Source: Seriola aureovittata (lineage: Eukaryota; Chordata; Actinopteri; Carangiformes; Carangidae). Taken from it: DNA of 64,000 nt. The stretch spans positions 21,088,501-21,152,500 of the forward strand of contig NC_079373.1 of assembly GCF_021018895.1 (NCBI RefSeq), written 5' to 3'. The notes under the pieces are model-generated. The model did not search any database and had not been told where the DNA came from. It worked only from the letters and a program-made list of their open reading frames with translations. Below, in pieces: positions 26,101-36,200 of this stretch (position 1 is the stretch's first letter; each line of letters opens with the position of its first letter). The position numbers were made by a program, and so were the translations under genes.

Positions 26101-27975
26101 GTGAGCCTACAGGTAGAGCAGACACAGAAAGTACTGCCGTTCCTCCACAACACACCGTGGTGAAATCCGGGCCTTCAAATGGTATTTATAAACACCAAGA
26201 TTTTAGCCCCAATCACCATCAAACCCAGCTGGTGGCTGGTAGCACGGGTATGCAGGCTCAGAGAGGGCCCTCGCCTCATTACAATCCAGCCATGCCTCCT
26301 CACTCCCAAGGCCAGGTAAATGGAGCCATGGGGCCATACAGCATGGGGAACCCTCCACATCCACACTACTGCCAGCCCAACATGACCAGGTCCATGCCTC
26401 CATCTGCTCCCCACCCTTACCACAACCAGGCCATGAACTCCCTCCACAATCCTGTGAATCACCCCACCTATCATCAGCAGGGAGGGACTGCCTACTCCTA
26501 TCACATGCCAGGCCAACAGCACCCTCAGGCCCACCCCAACATGTACCCACCTCACCAGTACCAGCAGCAACACTACTACCCCCAGCCCCATCCGCAAGCT
26601 CAGACCCATAACCAAGCCAACAGCAGAGGGGGTTACCCTTCCGAGGAGTGGCATCGTTCTCAGTATCAGCCTCGCCAGCCAATGCCGCCTAATGCCTACC
26701 TACCTATAGCCAGTGCCAGAGGCAATGGTCAGTCGAAGGAGAGCAGTGTGTCGCCATTGGGCTCTGAGGGCTCCAGTGGTGCTAGTTTAGTGTCCCCTGG
26801 CCCTGTGTCTGAAGCAGGGCCACACCCTGGAGGCCCAGAAGATGGCAAGCGTGAAAGCAGGGTGCAGGGCAGTAGAGGCAGTCCAGCAAACCAGGCTCAT
26901 ACTGAGAGCTCAGAGCGATCTGAAAGCCCGAAAGAAATCCTAGACCTCGATAGCCATAACGCTGCTGCGCGCCGCCGTAGCACCCAGCCACCTCAACAGC
27001 AACACCCACCTGCTTCTGCTGCACACGTGGCGTCTGGCTTCATGTACGGCCCTCGTGCCATGCACCCTGGGATGCAGCAAGGCGGCGTTCCTCCACCACA
27101 CATGATGTCTCAGGCCCGAGGCGTTGGAAACGGAGGCCCTTACCCTGGCCAGCCATACCCAGATCCAGGACGCTATGCTGCCCAAAGACCCCACCCACAC
27201 CTGATGGAGGCTCTGCAGCGGCCCCAGCAACTGCCTTACTCACCAGGTCAGACACGCATGGCCATGTACCGACATCCCCGGCCTGCGGGGCACTTCCAGG
27301 GAATGATGATTCAGCAGAGAGGCCTGGCACCAGAACACTTCTTGCACCCAGGGTAAAATAGTTTATCTGCTCTTATGTAGTTTATAGTGCGAAGCCTTAT
27401 ATTATAATATCTCTTTCAATCTGTAGTTTGGTTTCTGAGTCAAATTTTATTCTATTTGTGTACTTTTTCTGCATTTAACTGTTTTATACTGTATATATCT
27501 ATTGATTAAATTCATAATATTTGCAATTAGTATTGTTTCTGTAAAGATGCTGGAACTCCAGAGGCTGCAACTTAGGCTTTCTGTATGCTCTCATGAAATG
27601 AAATATGGTTGTTCCTTTAAATGTGCAAAACAATGGCTTTTGTGACAGAAAATAAGCACCACATTTGGCTTAAGTTACAAGAGGATACACAAGCAGGTCA
27701 CACAAGCCTCACACATGTTTTGTCCTTCAAATTTGCAAGTTTGTAAATGTGGTGATTTGCTGCTTTTCTCTCTTCTGTATGAGATTCAGTAACTTTGGAT
27801 TTTAAACTGTTGACCAAACAATTAATCAGTTAAACATGGCAGGTTATTTGATGATGATTGTTGTTTGCAGTCAAAATCATTACACTGGCATTCTTTGTTA
27901 AATCTAACTGTATGTGTTCACAGGCAACAAATGATGGCTGGCCCAGGCGGCCCTAGCAATAAACAGGGAGTGTGA
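11136..27975 (+). CDS. cecr2: CECR2 histone acetyl-lysine reader, 5'-partial, 17 coding exons
   Basis: CECR2 is the bromodomain subunit of ISWI-type nuclear remodelling complexes, with roles in neural tube closure and the germ line. Exons: 11136-11230, 13722-13905, 14704-14831, 15078-15161, 15772-15839, 15975-16135, 19861-19950, 20315-20465, 21431-21560, 21653-21690, 21788-21879, 22038-22164, 22914-23281, 23452-23610, 23930-24734, 25306-27352, 27924-27975. They sum to 4779 nt, frame intact, stop TGA at 27973. In order: DDT-like region ([20 protein letters not shown]), AT-hook-like [10 protein letters not shown], an acidic/basic coiled coil (exons 8-10), then a bromodomain around residues 364-480 with [17 protein letters not shown] and the YNG acetyl-lysine asparagine. 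The tail is long, disordered and P/Q/H/S-rich, split over an 805-nt and a 2047-nt exon, and keeps the human-like [17 protein letters not shown] motif. All introns are GT-AG. The first exon is missing at the left edge. Confidence 0.95.
11231..13721 (+). other. cecr2 intron with a GC-rich block
   Basis: Mostly AT-rich intron sequence. A more GC-rich, CpG-containing block around 12420-12700 stands out and could be regulatory. The interval near 13185-13215 (TTATTTATATAGCGCTAAATCA) resembles the head of a common fish interspersed repeat, but too little is preserved to call it. Confidence 0.5.
16136..19860 (+). other. Large cecr2 intron (3.7 kb)
   Basis: The largest intron between coding exons seen here, separating the exon ending in the ISSMIQHK segment from the charged coiled-coil exons. 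It holds poly-T tracts (about 16341 and 18851), a G-rich block at 18890-18960 and the non-autonomous element at 19349-19777. No coding exon is evident. Confidence 0.6.
19349..19777. mobile_element. Candidate non-autonomous DNA element with imperfect terminal inverted repeats
   Basis: The left end reads TTCACACCTGGCATTAGAG and the right end, reverse-complemented, reads GGTCAGACCGGGCATTACC, sharing an ACC-GGCATTA core. Internal stretches mirror each other too: CCACTTGTGATCGAATC on the left against a reverse-complemented GTGATCCGATTACAAGTGG-type stretch on the right. I recall similar 'GTTCACACCTGGCATTA' copies in fish genomes. Target duplication was not resolved and the family is unnamed here. 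Confidence 0.5.
20935..21225 (+). promoter_or_regulatory. Candidate conserved non-coding element in a cecr2 intron
   Basis: This low-repeat block in the intron before the exon at 21431 has several AT-core motifs (AGGGTTAATGAACTG, CTCATTAATGTATTA, GATTAACAGC) and a GATA-like AAAGATAAAGCAG. Its complexity and lack of repeats resemble vertebrate enhancer elements. This is inference only; multi-fish alignment would be decisive. Confidence 0.3.
22340..22640 (+). promoter_or_regulatory. GC-rich, low-repeat block in a cecr2 intron
   Basis: Lies in the intron splitting the bromodomain (22165-22913). It contains GACAGTGATTAATGAGGAG followed by unique GC-rich sequence and G-runs at about 22530-22610. 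It is non-coding in all frames near the splice sites and could be a regulatory element. The G-runs might also act as intronic splicing enhancers. Conservation was not tested. Confidence 0.25.
27735..27880 (+). repeat. Degraded AT-rich interspersed repeat in the last cecr2 intron
   Basis: Contains GTGATTTGCTGCTTTTCTC, a stretch ending ACTTTGGATTTTAAACTGTT and CCAAACAATTAATCAGTTAA. I recall this layout from an abundant spiny-rayed fish repeat whose ends are rich in AATCAATTA-type sequence; the copy at 33800-34110 looks like the same family. The name is not known to me. Confidence 0.4.
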
Positions 27976-28429
27976 CATACACCATGTGATCAGAGTGAGT
28001 GAAAGTATCTTCTAATACATTAGACTGTACATAACTTTGTTATAATAGCAATTTCTTATTTCATCATCCTTCCTTAAATTTTTTTTATAACTTCTCTCAT
28101 AAGGGACCAAAACACAGATCTGTTACATGACATTGTCAAGCCATGTTCGTATTGTATGTTAGTCCTAAATTTGCTCAAAGTCCAGGTGTTAAATTAATTG
28201 TTCCTTTTCTTTCAGTGCTGTAAAGAAGAAGCTACTCACATGCTGACTGGGCAGACAGAGACTAAAGAGAGGATGCTTTGCTCCACATACGTCTTTTAGT
28301 GGTATTCTTACACTGGACAAAATCTTTGGCTCTGTTTTGCTCACCATTGGACTTGAAGATCCGACCAGGCAGCTGGTCTTACTAAGATGATAATAATGTG
28401 AAATGTTATTGAGCCCCTGCTTTTCTCCA

Positions 28430-28599
28430 CACAGAGCTCACAGTGGTCATTAACAGAATAGTTCTGTGGGGTAGAACTGGTGGGGATTAACTAACTTGCT
28501 CAAGGACACCTCACCTGAACAGTTGCTTCCCATCACGAGCGTTTGAACTTGGATCCTCCAGCTGAAGGGCAGCCTTTTTAACCACTAGGCCAACCTGCC
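28430..28599 (-). repeat. tRNA-derived SINE, minus orientation, in the cecr2 3' UTR
   Basis: Read on the minus strand from 28599, the sequence begins GGCAGGTTGGCCTAGTGGTT, which matches a tRNA-type A box (TGGCCTAGTGG). About 40 bp further it has GGATCCAAGTTCAAACGC, a B-box-like segment. The rest is not a tRNA cloverleaf and runs on into unrelated sequence, as expected for a tRNA-derived SINE. The 3' boundary is approximate. Confidence 0.65.
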
Positions 28600-30862
28600 A
28601 AATACAAAGGACACTGCCTTCAAGAACACTGGATTGGCCCTTCCCTTTTTGAGGAGTCAAAATACGAATGGATAAACACAGCCTGCCCACTTTGTTCACT
28701 GACTGTAGTGCTCGGTAGACCTGTGAATCCACTGACAGAACTGAGGACGACTGTGATGAAGAGGAAAGGGATTGTTGTTTTTACTACTATTTTCTGTTCC
28801 AACCATATCTTTAAAAACTCAGGTGTAGAAAAGGAGGTACTATGAGACTGTCACCCTGACCCAGTCAACTCACAGGCCCCTTACAACTGCCTTGGTTTCC
28901 TTTGTGAATGTATGAGTGAATGTGTAAGTGCAGCACAGTAGCTGCATGTGAAAGGGCACATGATCACACTGATCATCTGCCTGAGGCATAAACCGTCCTG
29001 ACAAGGCCCAGTTATTGTCACTTACTGTCCATTTCCACCCCCTACTTTTAACAGTGTTTCTCCACTTGTGGAGGAAACGCATAGTATATGCATCTTTCAG
29101 AGCTGCCTTCATTGATAAGAATGTCTTTGACTAGCAGAGAGGGACCGACAAGGATGTCGCTGTTTGTTTCTGACTATACCCGACTCTGTTATGCACTATA
29201 TGGTTTTTGTTAGTCAAGACATTCTGGAATCGAGAGGCCTTGGATAGTCTTATTATTAGTCAATGCCTGTTAACATATATGTATGAAAATATATATATTA
29301 ATGAACCCTTCACTGTAGAGATGTACCTCTTGTCCCACATGAGGCAAATCTGAAATTCTCACACAGTGACATATCCTACAAGCTGGTTTATGCACATACA
29401 CAGAACAAACACAGACGCATCAAATCCAATCCTGCTCCTGTGTTGTTTTTTTTTGTTTGTGTGGTTTTTTTGTTTTTTTTTTTTTTTTGTGTAACATTTT
29501 TGCATTCCACATACAAATTTGTAGTTTTAGTTGTTTGTTGATTCACAGCCCTGCCCTCTGCATGGTTGCTTCTTTGAATGCTTCCTCGTCCCCATGTCAT
29601 TACTAAACATATCCTCAGGGTGTACAGTTTCTATATACGGGTATTTTTCTGAATTATTATTTGAAAGAGGAGCAGCAAAAGTGAAATGGGACTGCAACTG
29701 TGGCAAATCAGTCCGCCTTGTGAAGAACTTGGCTTTTAAGGGTCTGTATTCATTGACTAATATTTAGCTTAGCACACTGCCAGCCTGTTAAACCCCTGTT
29801 TTGTTTTTTTGTTTTTTCATCTTCATCAAAGTTGATTGCAAGTGAAATGGATCTAATCTGAGATATTCTACATTCCTGCTGATTTGATGTTATACTATTT
29901 GTAATCACAATTCATTTTGGCCTTCAGCAACCAATGTAGTTTTTCATAACCGATGTGTATTTAGGGTTAGAGTCCATCCCCATCCTTCACACTTTCATAT
30001 CAATGTTGCACCTGTGAGACCTCACTCGTGCAGTTAAGTGATGGCAGCAAATGAATCTACCTCATCTAGCCAGTCGGTGGCATCTACAGAGCCCCCCCCC
30101 CCCACTCCCACTTCCTCTCTTGCTCTGCCAGACTCCTGTGGCTCAACATTTTAAGACCAGCTGATGATCTTAGCACCACCTTTAGTTTTTAGGCTCACAG
30201 AATTGATAATGAAATTACCTTACGATACCTTTCCATCTTGGGAGAAAATCTTATGTCAGGTTGCTGTGCAACTTGACTCATATATGGTGCTCACTGACCG
30301 TCGACAAGATGCTGTCGTGATTATTCATCTGTCAGTTTGGCGCTGAGTGCAGGTGCTCTGTAGAAGAAGCAATCCTTGAAAGTGTACACTTTTTAATGGG
30401 TACTTTCACTCGAGTTTTTTAATGTCATCATTAGAGTATGATGGATGATTTTACATCATATGTCTGAAGTGGGACTTAGTTGTACAGATTGCATGCCTTC
30501 CTGCCTACAGGTTGTTGAGACTAGACAGAGTAGGCCGTATTCCAGTCTAGGGTCTGTAATAGACTTCATAGAGTTTGCATTTTGATGGCCTCAGTAATAG
30601 GTACATAAGGCATTGTAAGGAAATATATTTGAGGAAAAATGCTAGAAGCTGTGAGACTATTTTATAAATGTGTTACACATGACTTTTCATGGTTGACTTG
30701 CTATTTTGTTAAAATAGGGAATTGTCTCAAAATTGAGTGAGCCTGATAGGGCCACTTTGGAGGTAGTGTGTTCCCTCCTTCTGTCTAATGTATGAAGGGC
30801 AGTGTTGTTTTTAAAGATCTGTGAGGTTGTGATGTCTTATGGTGTACAGATGTGGTGTGTGT

Positions 30863-30906
30863 GTGTATGTATGTATGTATGTATGTATGTATGTATGTAT
30901 GTATGT
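30863..30906 (+). repeat. (GTAT)n microsatellite in the cecr2 3' UTR
   Basis: About 10 tandem GTAT units preceded by a short GT run. On the sense transcript this reads as UGUAUGUAUGUA, so it would be a repeated UGUA/UGU-rich tract in the 3' UTR. Confidence 0.9.
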
Positions 30907-31271
30907 GTTTCTGGTGTGTAGAATCGGCATCAGACGATTGGAAGTGTGCATTCAACTCTTCATTTATTCTGCTGTCATCCCTCTGCACTAGTGAAAACCA
31001 TTTAGCCGTGATTAAATGTGAATCATATTTATTTGCTCTTTTAAGAATTTTTGTACATTTTTGGACTTGTTTTAATATAAATGTGGTGTCTGTTTCTTTT
31101 TTTCTTGATGTTATTTTTAAGCAGATGTCTTTTACCTCAGTAGCATGGTGGTTTAAAAAAAAAAAGACCTGTACGTTTCATTTTTAAGTGACGTTTACAA
31201 GTTCTTATCTGACTGACATAGATTATTTTGGAAATGGAACGGAATATTTTCTATACTGTACATTTCTTAGA

Positions 31272-31277
31272 AATAAA
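31272..31277 (+). terminator. cecr2: Polyadenylation signal AATAAA, cecr2
   Basis: AATAAA lies in TTAGAAATAAATAACTTTT, about 3.3 kb after the cecr2 stop. It is the last clear signal before the intergenic region and is followed by a TTTGTTTTATG U-rich stretch, which fits a cleavage site near 31290-31300. Confidence 0.6.
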
Positions 31278-31739
31278 TAACTTTTCTTGAACAAGACTTT
31301 GTTTTATGTAACTACAACAGCAGATCAGTGCATTTTCCCCCCTTCATTTGACCTGAAACTTGCAACAGTCCTTTTTTAACTACTACTGCTGTGAACAGAC
31401 TGGGGCCGTGCGATTCCATAGTAATGTGGCATGTATCTATAATCCGTTAAAGAAACTGAAAGGCTACAAGTAATGAAATGCAAACAGCCAAACCAGAGGG
31501 CCAAAGCAAGACAATGCATTAATCTACTGCAGCGACTCACACCATCGCCTTCAATTAGTGCCTATCCTCTTGACGAACACCCTCCACAGAACGTATGCTG
31601 CTTCCTCTGACCCTTCTCATGTCTGCAGGAGTCAGTGATGTGATGTGACGTCAGTGGAGGAAGAAGCACCACGGCTCCTCAGTCCTCCTTCAAGGGGCTC
31701 CTTGTAAGCTAACAAGTAATATATTCTTTTGTTCACGCC

Positions 31740-31830
31740 TAATGAGGACACAATTGGCAGTAGAAAATGCAAATGAGGCATGTAATTAAGGCACTTTAAT
31801 TGAGCCTAATTACGCAAGTTGTAGAAGTAA
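31740..31830. promoter_or_regulatory. TAAT-rich homeodomain-type site cluster
   Basis: Between cecr2 and ada2, a block of about 75 bp carries GGACACAATTGGCAG, ATGCAAATGAGG (octamer-like), GTAATTAAGGCAC, TTTAATTGAGC and CTAATTACGC. Several are homeodomain-type TAAT cores in alternating orientation, and one resembles a POU octamer (ATGCAAAT). The block is unique rather than simple repeat. Function is inferred. Confidence 0.4.
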
Positions 31831-32389
31831 ACTGAAAGGGAAAAATAGGACAAAATAGAAAGGTAAATAAACAAATTTAACTAATAATTTTTTAATTTTT
31901 TTTATGCAGCTTTCATATTGTACTCTTGTTTGTTAATGTTATAAGAAACTTAGTTTTCTTTGGAAAAAAAACAAGTAACTGACTTCTTGTTCATTATCCC
32001 GTCTAAAATATTTAATGTCTGCTGATATGAATTGGTTTTTATTAAGATCTAGATTTTAATAGGTCCTTCATGACTGGAACACGGTATAGTGTTTTTAACA
32101 ACAGGTAGTGTCTCAGCTTCATCAGTGACTGGGTGAAGGGCAATATGTGCTCTGCTTTACATCGAATGGATCATGCTTTTTGCAATGCAATTGTAGCATT
32201 CAATGCATTTTATTTTTTTTTAATTATTCCTATAGCTCAGTATTTTTATTTTTATTTTGATAAATGCATGAGTGTGTCCTTGCCTAAAACAAGTAAACAA
32301 ACCACGGGTTTTCTAGGATAGAGAGCTGTGCAGTGGACTTTTTTCACTGATCTCTGTCTTGCCGATCTTTGTTTTTAATGCCACAATCC

Positions 32390-32560
32390 ACCAATCAGCT
32401 TATCACCAGGGTTCAGCTTCAGCCAATCATAGCGAAGGGGGCGGGGCTTGGGTGCACAATAACAAAGTGGGCTCCCTGAGAGGCTTAAAACTGGGAAGTA
32501 AACACTGAAAATACTGACAAGGCAGACCACCGCTGTAACCCTTTAGCGCTATTCATTTGT
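32390..32560 (+). promoter_or_regulatory. ada2: Probable ada2 promoter
   Basis: Contains a CCAAT box (CAGCCAATCATAGC), a GC box (GGGGGCGGGGCTTGG) about 10 bp further on, and a weak TATA-like GGCTTAAAACTGG 35 bp later. The coding exon begins at 33228 and an acceptor (TATATCCAG ending 33208) lies 19 bp before the ATG, so a 5' non-coding exon around 32500-32790 spliced to 33209 is likely. The intron in the 5' UTR would be about 400-700 bp. No transcript evidence is available. Confidence 0.5.
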
Positions 32561-33227
32561 TAGCTTTTTTGTTTTCATGACACTGTCGTTACACAGTGAG
32601 CCATTTGACTAAAGCATACACGTATTTACACCTGAAACCGTTTAGCAAGTTTTGGCGTGGTCCGCTGTCTAATAGTCCGCTAGACTGTTTTCAAAATCGC
32701 CGTCGCCAGCTGTCGATACTGCATAACCTGCTCTTACTGTTAAAATACAGTGTTTCACATTCAGCAGATGCCACGAAGCTAAGGGTAAAGGTAACGTTTC
32801 TTTGGCCAGTTTTGTTGTGTCGAAGTCTGTTTAGCGTCTTTAGGAGGAAGTAAGACAAAAACGCTCTTCCTCACAATAATGACCTGTAGTTAACAAGGCA
32901 AGGCCACTATACTTGTTTTTATTCATTTTCATTTTACTCCAGTTCTACTCACCGGTCATACCCGTCTTAACGTCTTTATATCACTATATCCCTTCTATAC
33001 AGGTGTATGTAAACATTGTATAAATAGAACAACAGACGACAAACACCTGGCATCTTTTTACTCTATTCCAGCTAATGTTGGAGGTTGAATGATTATTTTT
33101 ACCCCAGCTAGTGTCGAGCAGGTGTTTTCGGTTCTCTTAACGAGCCTTCCTGTTTTCTCTGTTGGGTTTTGGCGATAAACCCTTGTAATGTTTTCTCTTA
33201 TATCCAGCTTCTTCCACTCTGTGGACC

Positions 33228-36200
33228 ATGGCAGTCGAGCTCCAGTGCCCCCAGGCGGCTGTGGCCTGTCTGTTCCTCTTGCAGTGCTTGACCGGTGGCC
33301 TGTCCATCCCAGACCCCAGACAAAGAGAGGCCCTTATAAAGCTCGAGACCTCCATGCAGACAGGTGGGCAGCTGGTGCTGACTGATGCGGAACAGCGGCT
33401 GGACTCTCTGCTGTTTAAAATGAAACAGAAGGAGATAGTTGGACCAGACTGCCCGCCTGCCATGCACTTCTTCAAGGCCAGACACCTCATCAAGACTAGT
33501 CCCATCTTCAGCCTGCTGCAGAAGATGCCCAAAGGTGTGTTCAGTCTCACACCTCACCACTCTTGTGCCATTGTATTTGTATAGTGTTGGTTGTTTGGTT
33601 GTGAACTGTGGGTTACAACGACTATATTCTTGAATTGCTCAAATTTTAGGCCTTCATCATTTGCCACAACATTTTAGCTGCCACAGATACATCAGGATTT
33701 TAACATAATGACCTGGCCCTAATGGCAACCTCTGAGAACATTAGGCGTCATTTACAAAACTAAAAATTAACTGGTCTAACTATCAGATAGCAAAAGAAAT
33801 GTGTCTTTACAGGCTGAAACAATTAATCAATTAAGTTGATCAACAGAAAAATAATTGGCAACTATACTGATAATCAATTAATTCCTAGTTAAATTCCTAA
33901 ATCCCTAGTTATAGCTTCTCAATAGAGAAGATTAGCCTATCTTTCCTTTATGTCACTGTAAACTGAATATGTTTGTATTGTATTTGAAGATGTCACTTTG
34001 GACTCTGGGATGAACATGTTTCACCATTGCTTGACATTTTAAGTTAAGCAATTAATTCATTTAGAGATAATTTAGACAATTATCATCATTAGATGAATCG
34101 ATCTCTTGCTAGTGACACACTGACCTACTTTCATAGTGTTCTCAGAAGATGCTGGCATATCACAAAATTTGGAATTCCCCATTCAGGACATACAGTAAAC
34201 ACAAACTTTTAATTAATACAGAAAATTTGCATTTACACTTAATAATTCTATAATTCACTGTTTCAGGGGGAGCTCTCCATGTCCACGACTTTTCCATGGT
34301 TAATGTAGAGTGGCTGGTAAAGAATGTGACCTATCGACCCCACTGCTACATGTGCTTCACTGACAACCAGTCCATCAGGTTCATCTTCTCGTCTCAATGG
34401 CCCAAACCTCTGCCACATTGCTCTCCCTGGACCCTGCTGGAAAACCTCAGGGCCAAGATGATCAACACTACAGATCTAGACAACAGGTAACTTACTCTTT
34501 GATGCAGTTCAGAGTACAAAGATTTTTCTAGAAATATCATAGAATAAAGAAAACCCACAAGGCACTGTATGTTTTTATCTTGTGTAATAACACCCAGACA
34601 ACTTTATTCTTTGAAGCTCCATATTGGAATATATTTGTTTTTGTCTGCATTTGTATCAGGACGTGTTTTCCTGGATTCTGAAGAAGTCATTTGATGCTAC
34701 CGAGGCCTTTTATATAATTTATCATTTCCTGTTCCATATTCATATCTTGTTGTCAGAACTGAGTGGCTTTAAATCAGTGTATCATTGCATCCTGCTTCTA
34801 CTGTCAGTTTACCTGAAACCAACAGGAAATAACATTTTTTACACATGCCGCTTTTTATAATGACATTAATTGTCATTTGTTTGCCAGTTTAATTTTGTCA
34901 TTACTTCCTTAATGTGATGTATTTCCTTTTGAAAAAAAGATTTTGGTACAGGATATCAAAAAGAGGGGTCAGTGTATACAGCTGGGCTATTACTTATGAA
35001 AAGAAAGGCAGTTTGATTTGATAGGACAAAAATGTGGGATTATCAAAACATTTTTTGCTGACTTTATTGTTTTGTATTTCTCTAGAAAGCTGGAGCCCAT
35101 CTACTCAGAAATGTTAAGAAATACATGTCTTTGGCAGTGGTAAATGGACCCAACATGACACTGGTAATCTGATCTCAACCTCTGTCTTCATATTTACACA
35201 TTCAGCATCATGGGCAACCTGACGCTCTTCACTGATCAGGATCCAGAAACAGTGTATCCCAGTCAGGATGTGGTATGGGACAGGTTTGAACAGTCCTTCC
35301 TTGCAGTGTGGGGTCTGGTCACATATGCTCCCGTGTTCAGAGACTATTACTACCAAGGCCTCACAGAGTTCTACATGGACAACATCATGTATTTGGAACT
35401 ACGAGCTTTACTCCCAGAGGTAAACTAATGCCTTGCCTGGTGCATTTGGTGCACTCACCTGTCAGTTAATTAAGGGTCTAACCCAGAAGGGGTTGGCCCA
35501 ATAATTGGAAATGGTGTGCATGTGCTTCCCAAGAAATATGAGCCAAATCTGCCACATGGGGGTGCTGTAATTGCTTTTATTTTGAAACTGAGCTATTTCT
35601 TCTGTTTTTTGAGAATGGAAGCCCTGCTTTCATATACACAAAGTTAAGTGCAGATATTTGTGGAATTTATCTTGAATCATTACTTTTTTATTGGTAGACT
35701 AACGAATGGGTATACAGTAAGTTATAATGGAAACAGTGTCATTAGATGGATGTGTCACAACCTAATCTTTGAAAATTACTATAGTGTCATTCACCTTTCA
35801 TATTGATGATTGGTGATGATTTGCAGACACAATAGAGAGTAATTAACCACTGTTGACTGGTAATGCTTGACAGTTATAGTTTTACTTTTTTCCAGTAATG
35901 AATAGTATAATACTATTTAAATTCCCGAAATTAGTGCAAAAGGGTTAGAACCCGCAAATTGCCACTTGCAGGTATATTTTATAATTGTTTTTAAGTTTGT
36001 TTTTCTTTTTGGTACTCAGATATATGAATTGGACGGCAGCACTCATGACACAGCCTGGACTCTGAAGATCTACCAGGAGGTCACTAGGCAGTTCACAACA
36101 GACCACCCAGACTTCTATGGAGCAAGAATAATCTTCACAGTCCATAGGTGACTGCTCAGAATGCCTTTCAAATGAATTTTACATATTATCCTCAACTGCG

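Larger units (their letters stand above)
27976..31295 (+). other. cecr2: cecr2 3' UTR, about 3.3 kb
   Basis: Follows the stop codon. A good donor (AGA|GTGAGT at 27995) and acceptor (TTTCTTTCAG ending 28215) suggest a further intron inside the 3' UTR, just 19 nt after the stop. The region then carries a reverse-oriented SINE (28430-28599), poly-T and poly-C tracts (29450-29488, 30091-30103), a (GTAT)n tract and a polyadenylation signal at 31272. Only scattered short open frames occur. The extent is inferred from the AATAAA signal, not from transcripts. Confidence 0.6.

Noticed and set aside
26175..26682. Two 159-codon open frames on the minus strand
   Set aside because: They lie antisense across the long P/Q/H-rich cecr2 exon. 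Low-complexity GC-biased coding sequence often leaves open complementary frames. Neither shows a domain, a start context or splice sites.
28540..28600. Possible tRNA gene on the minus strand
   Set aside because: A-box- and B-box-like segments exist, but no acceptor stem or complete cloverleaf can be drawn. A tRNA-derived SINE explains it better.
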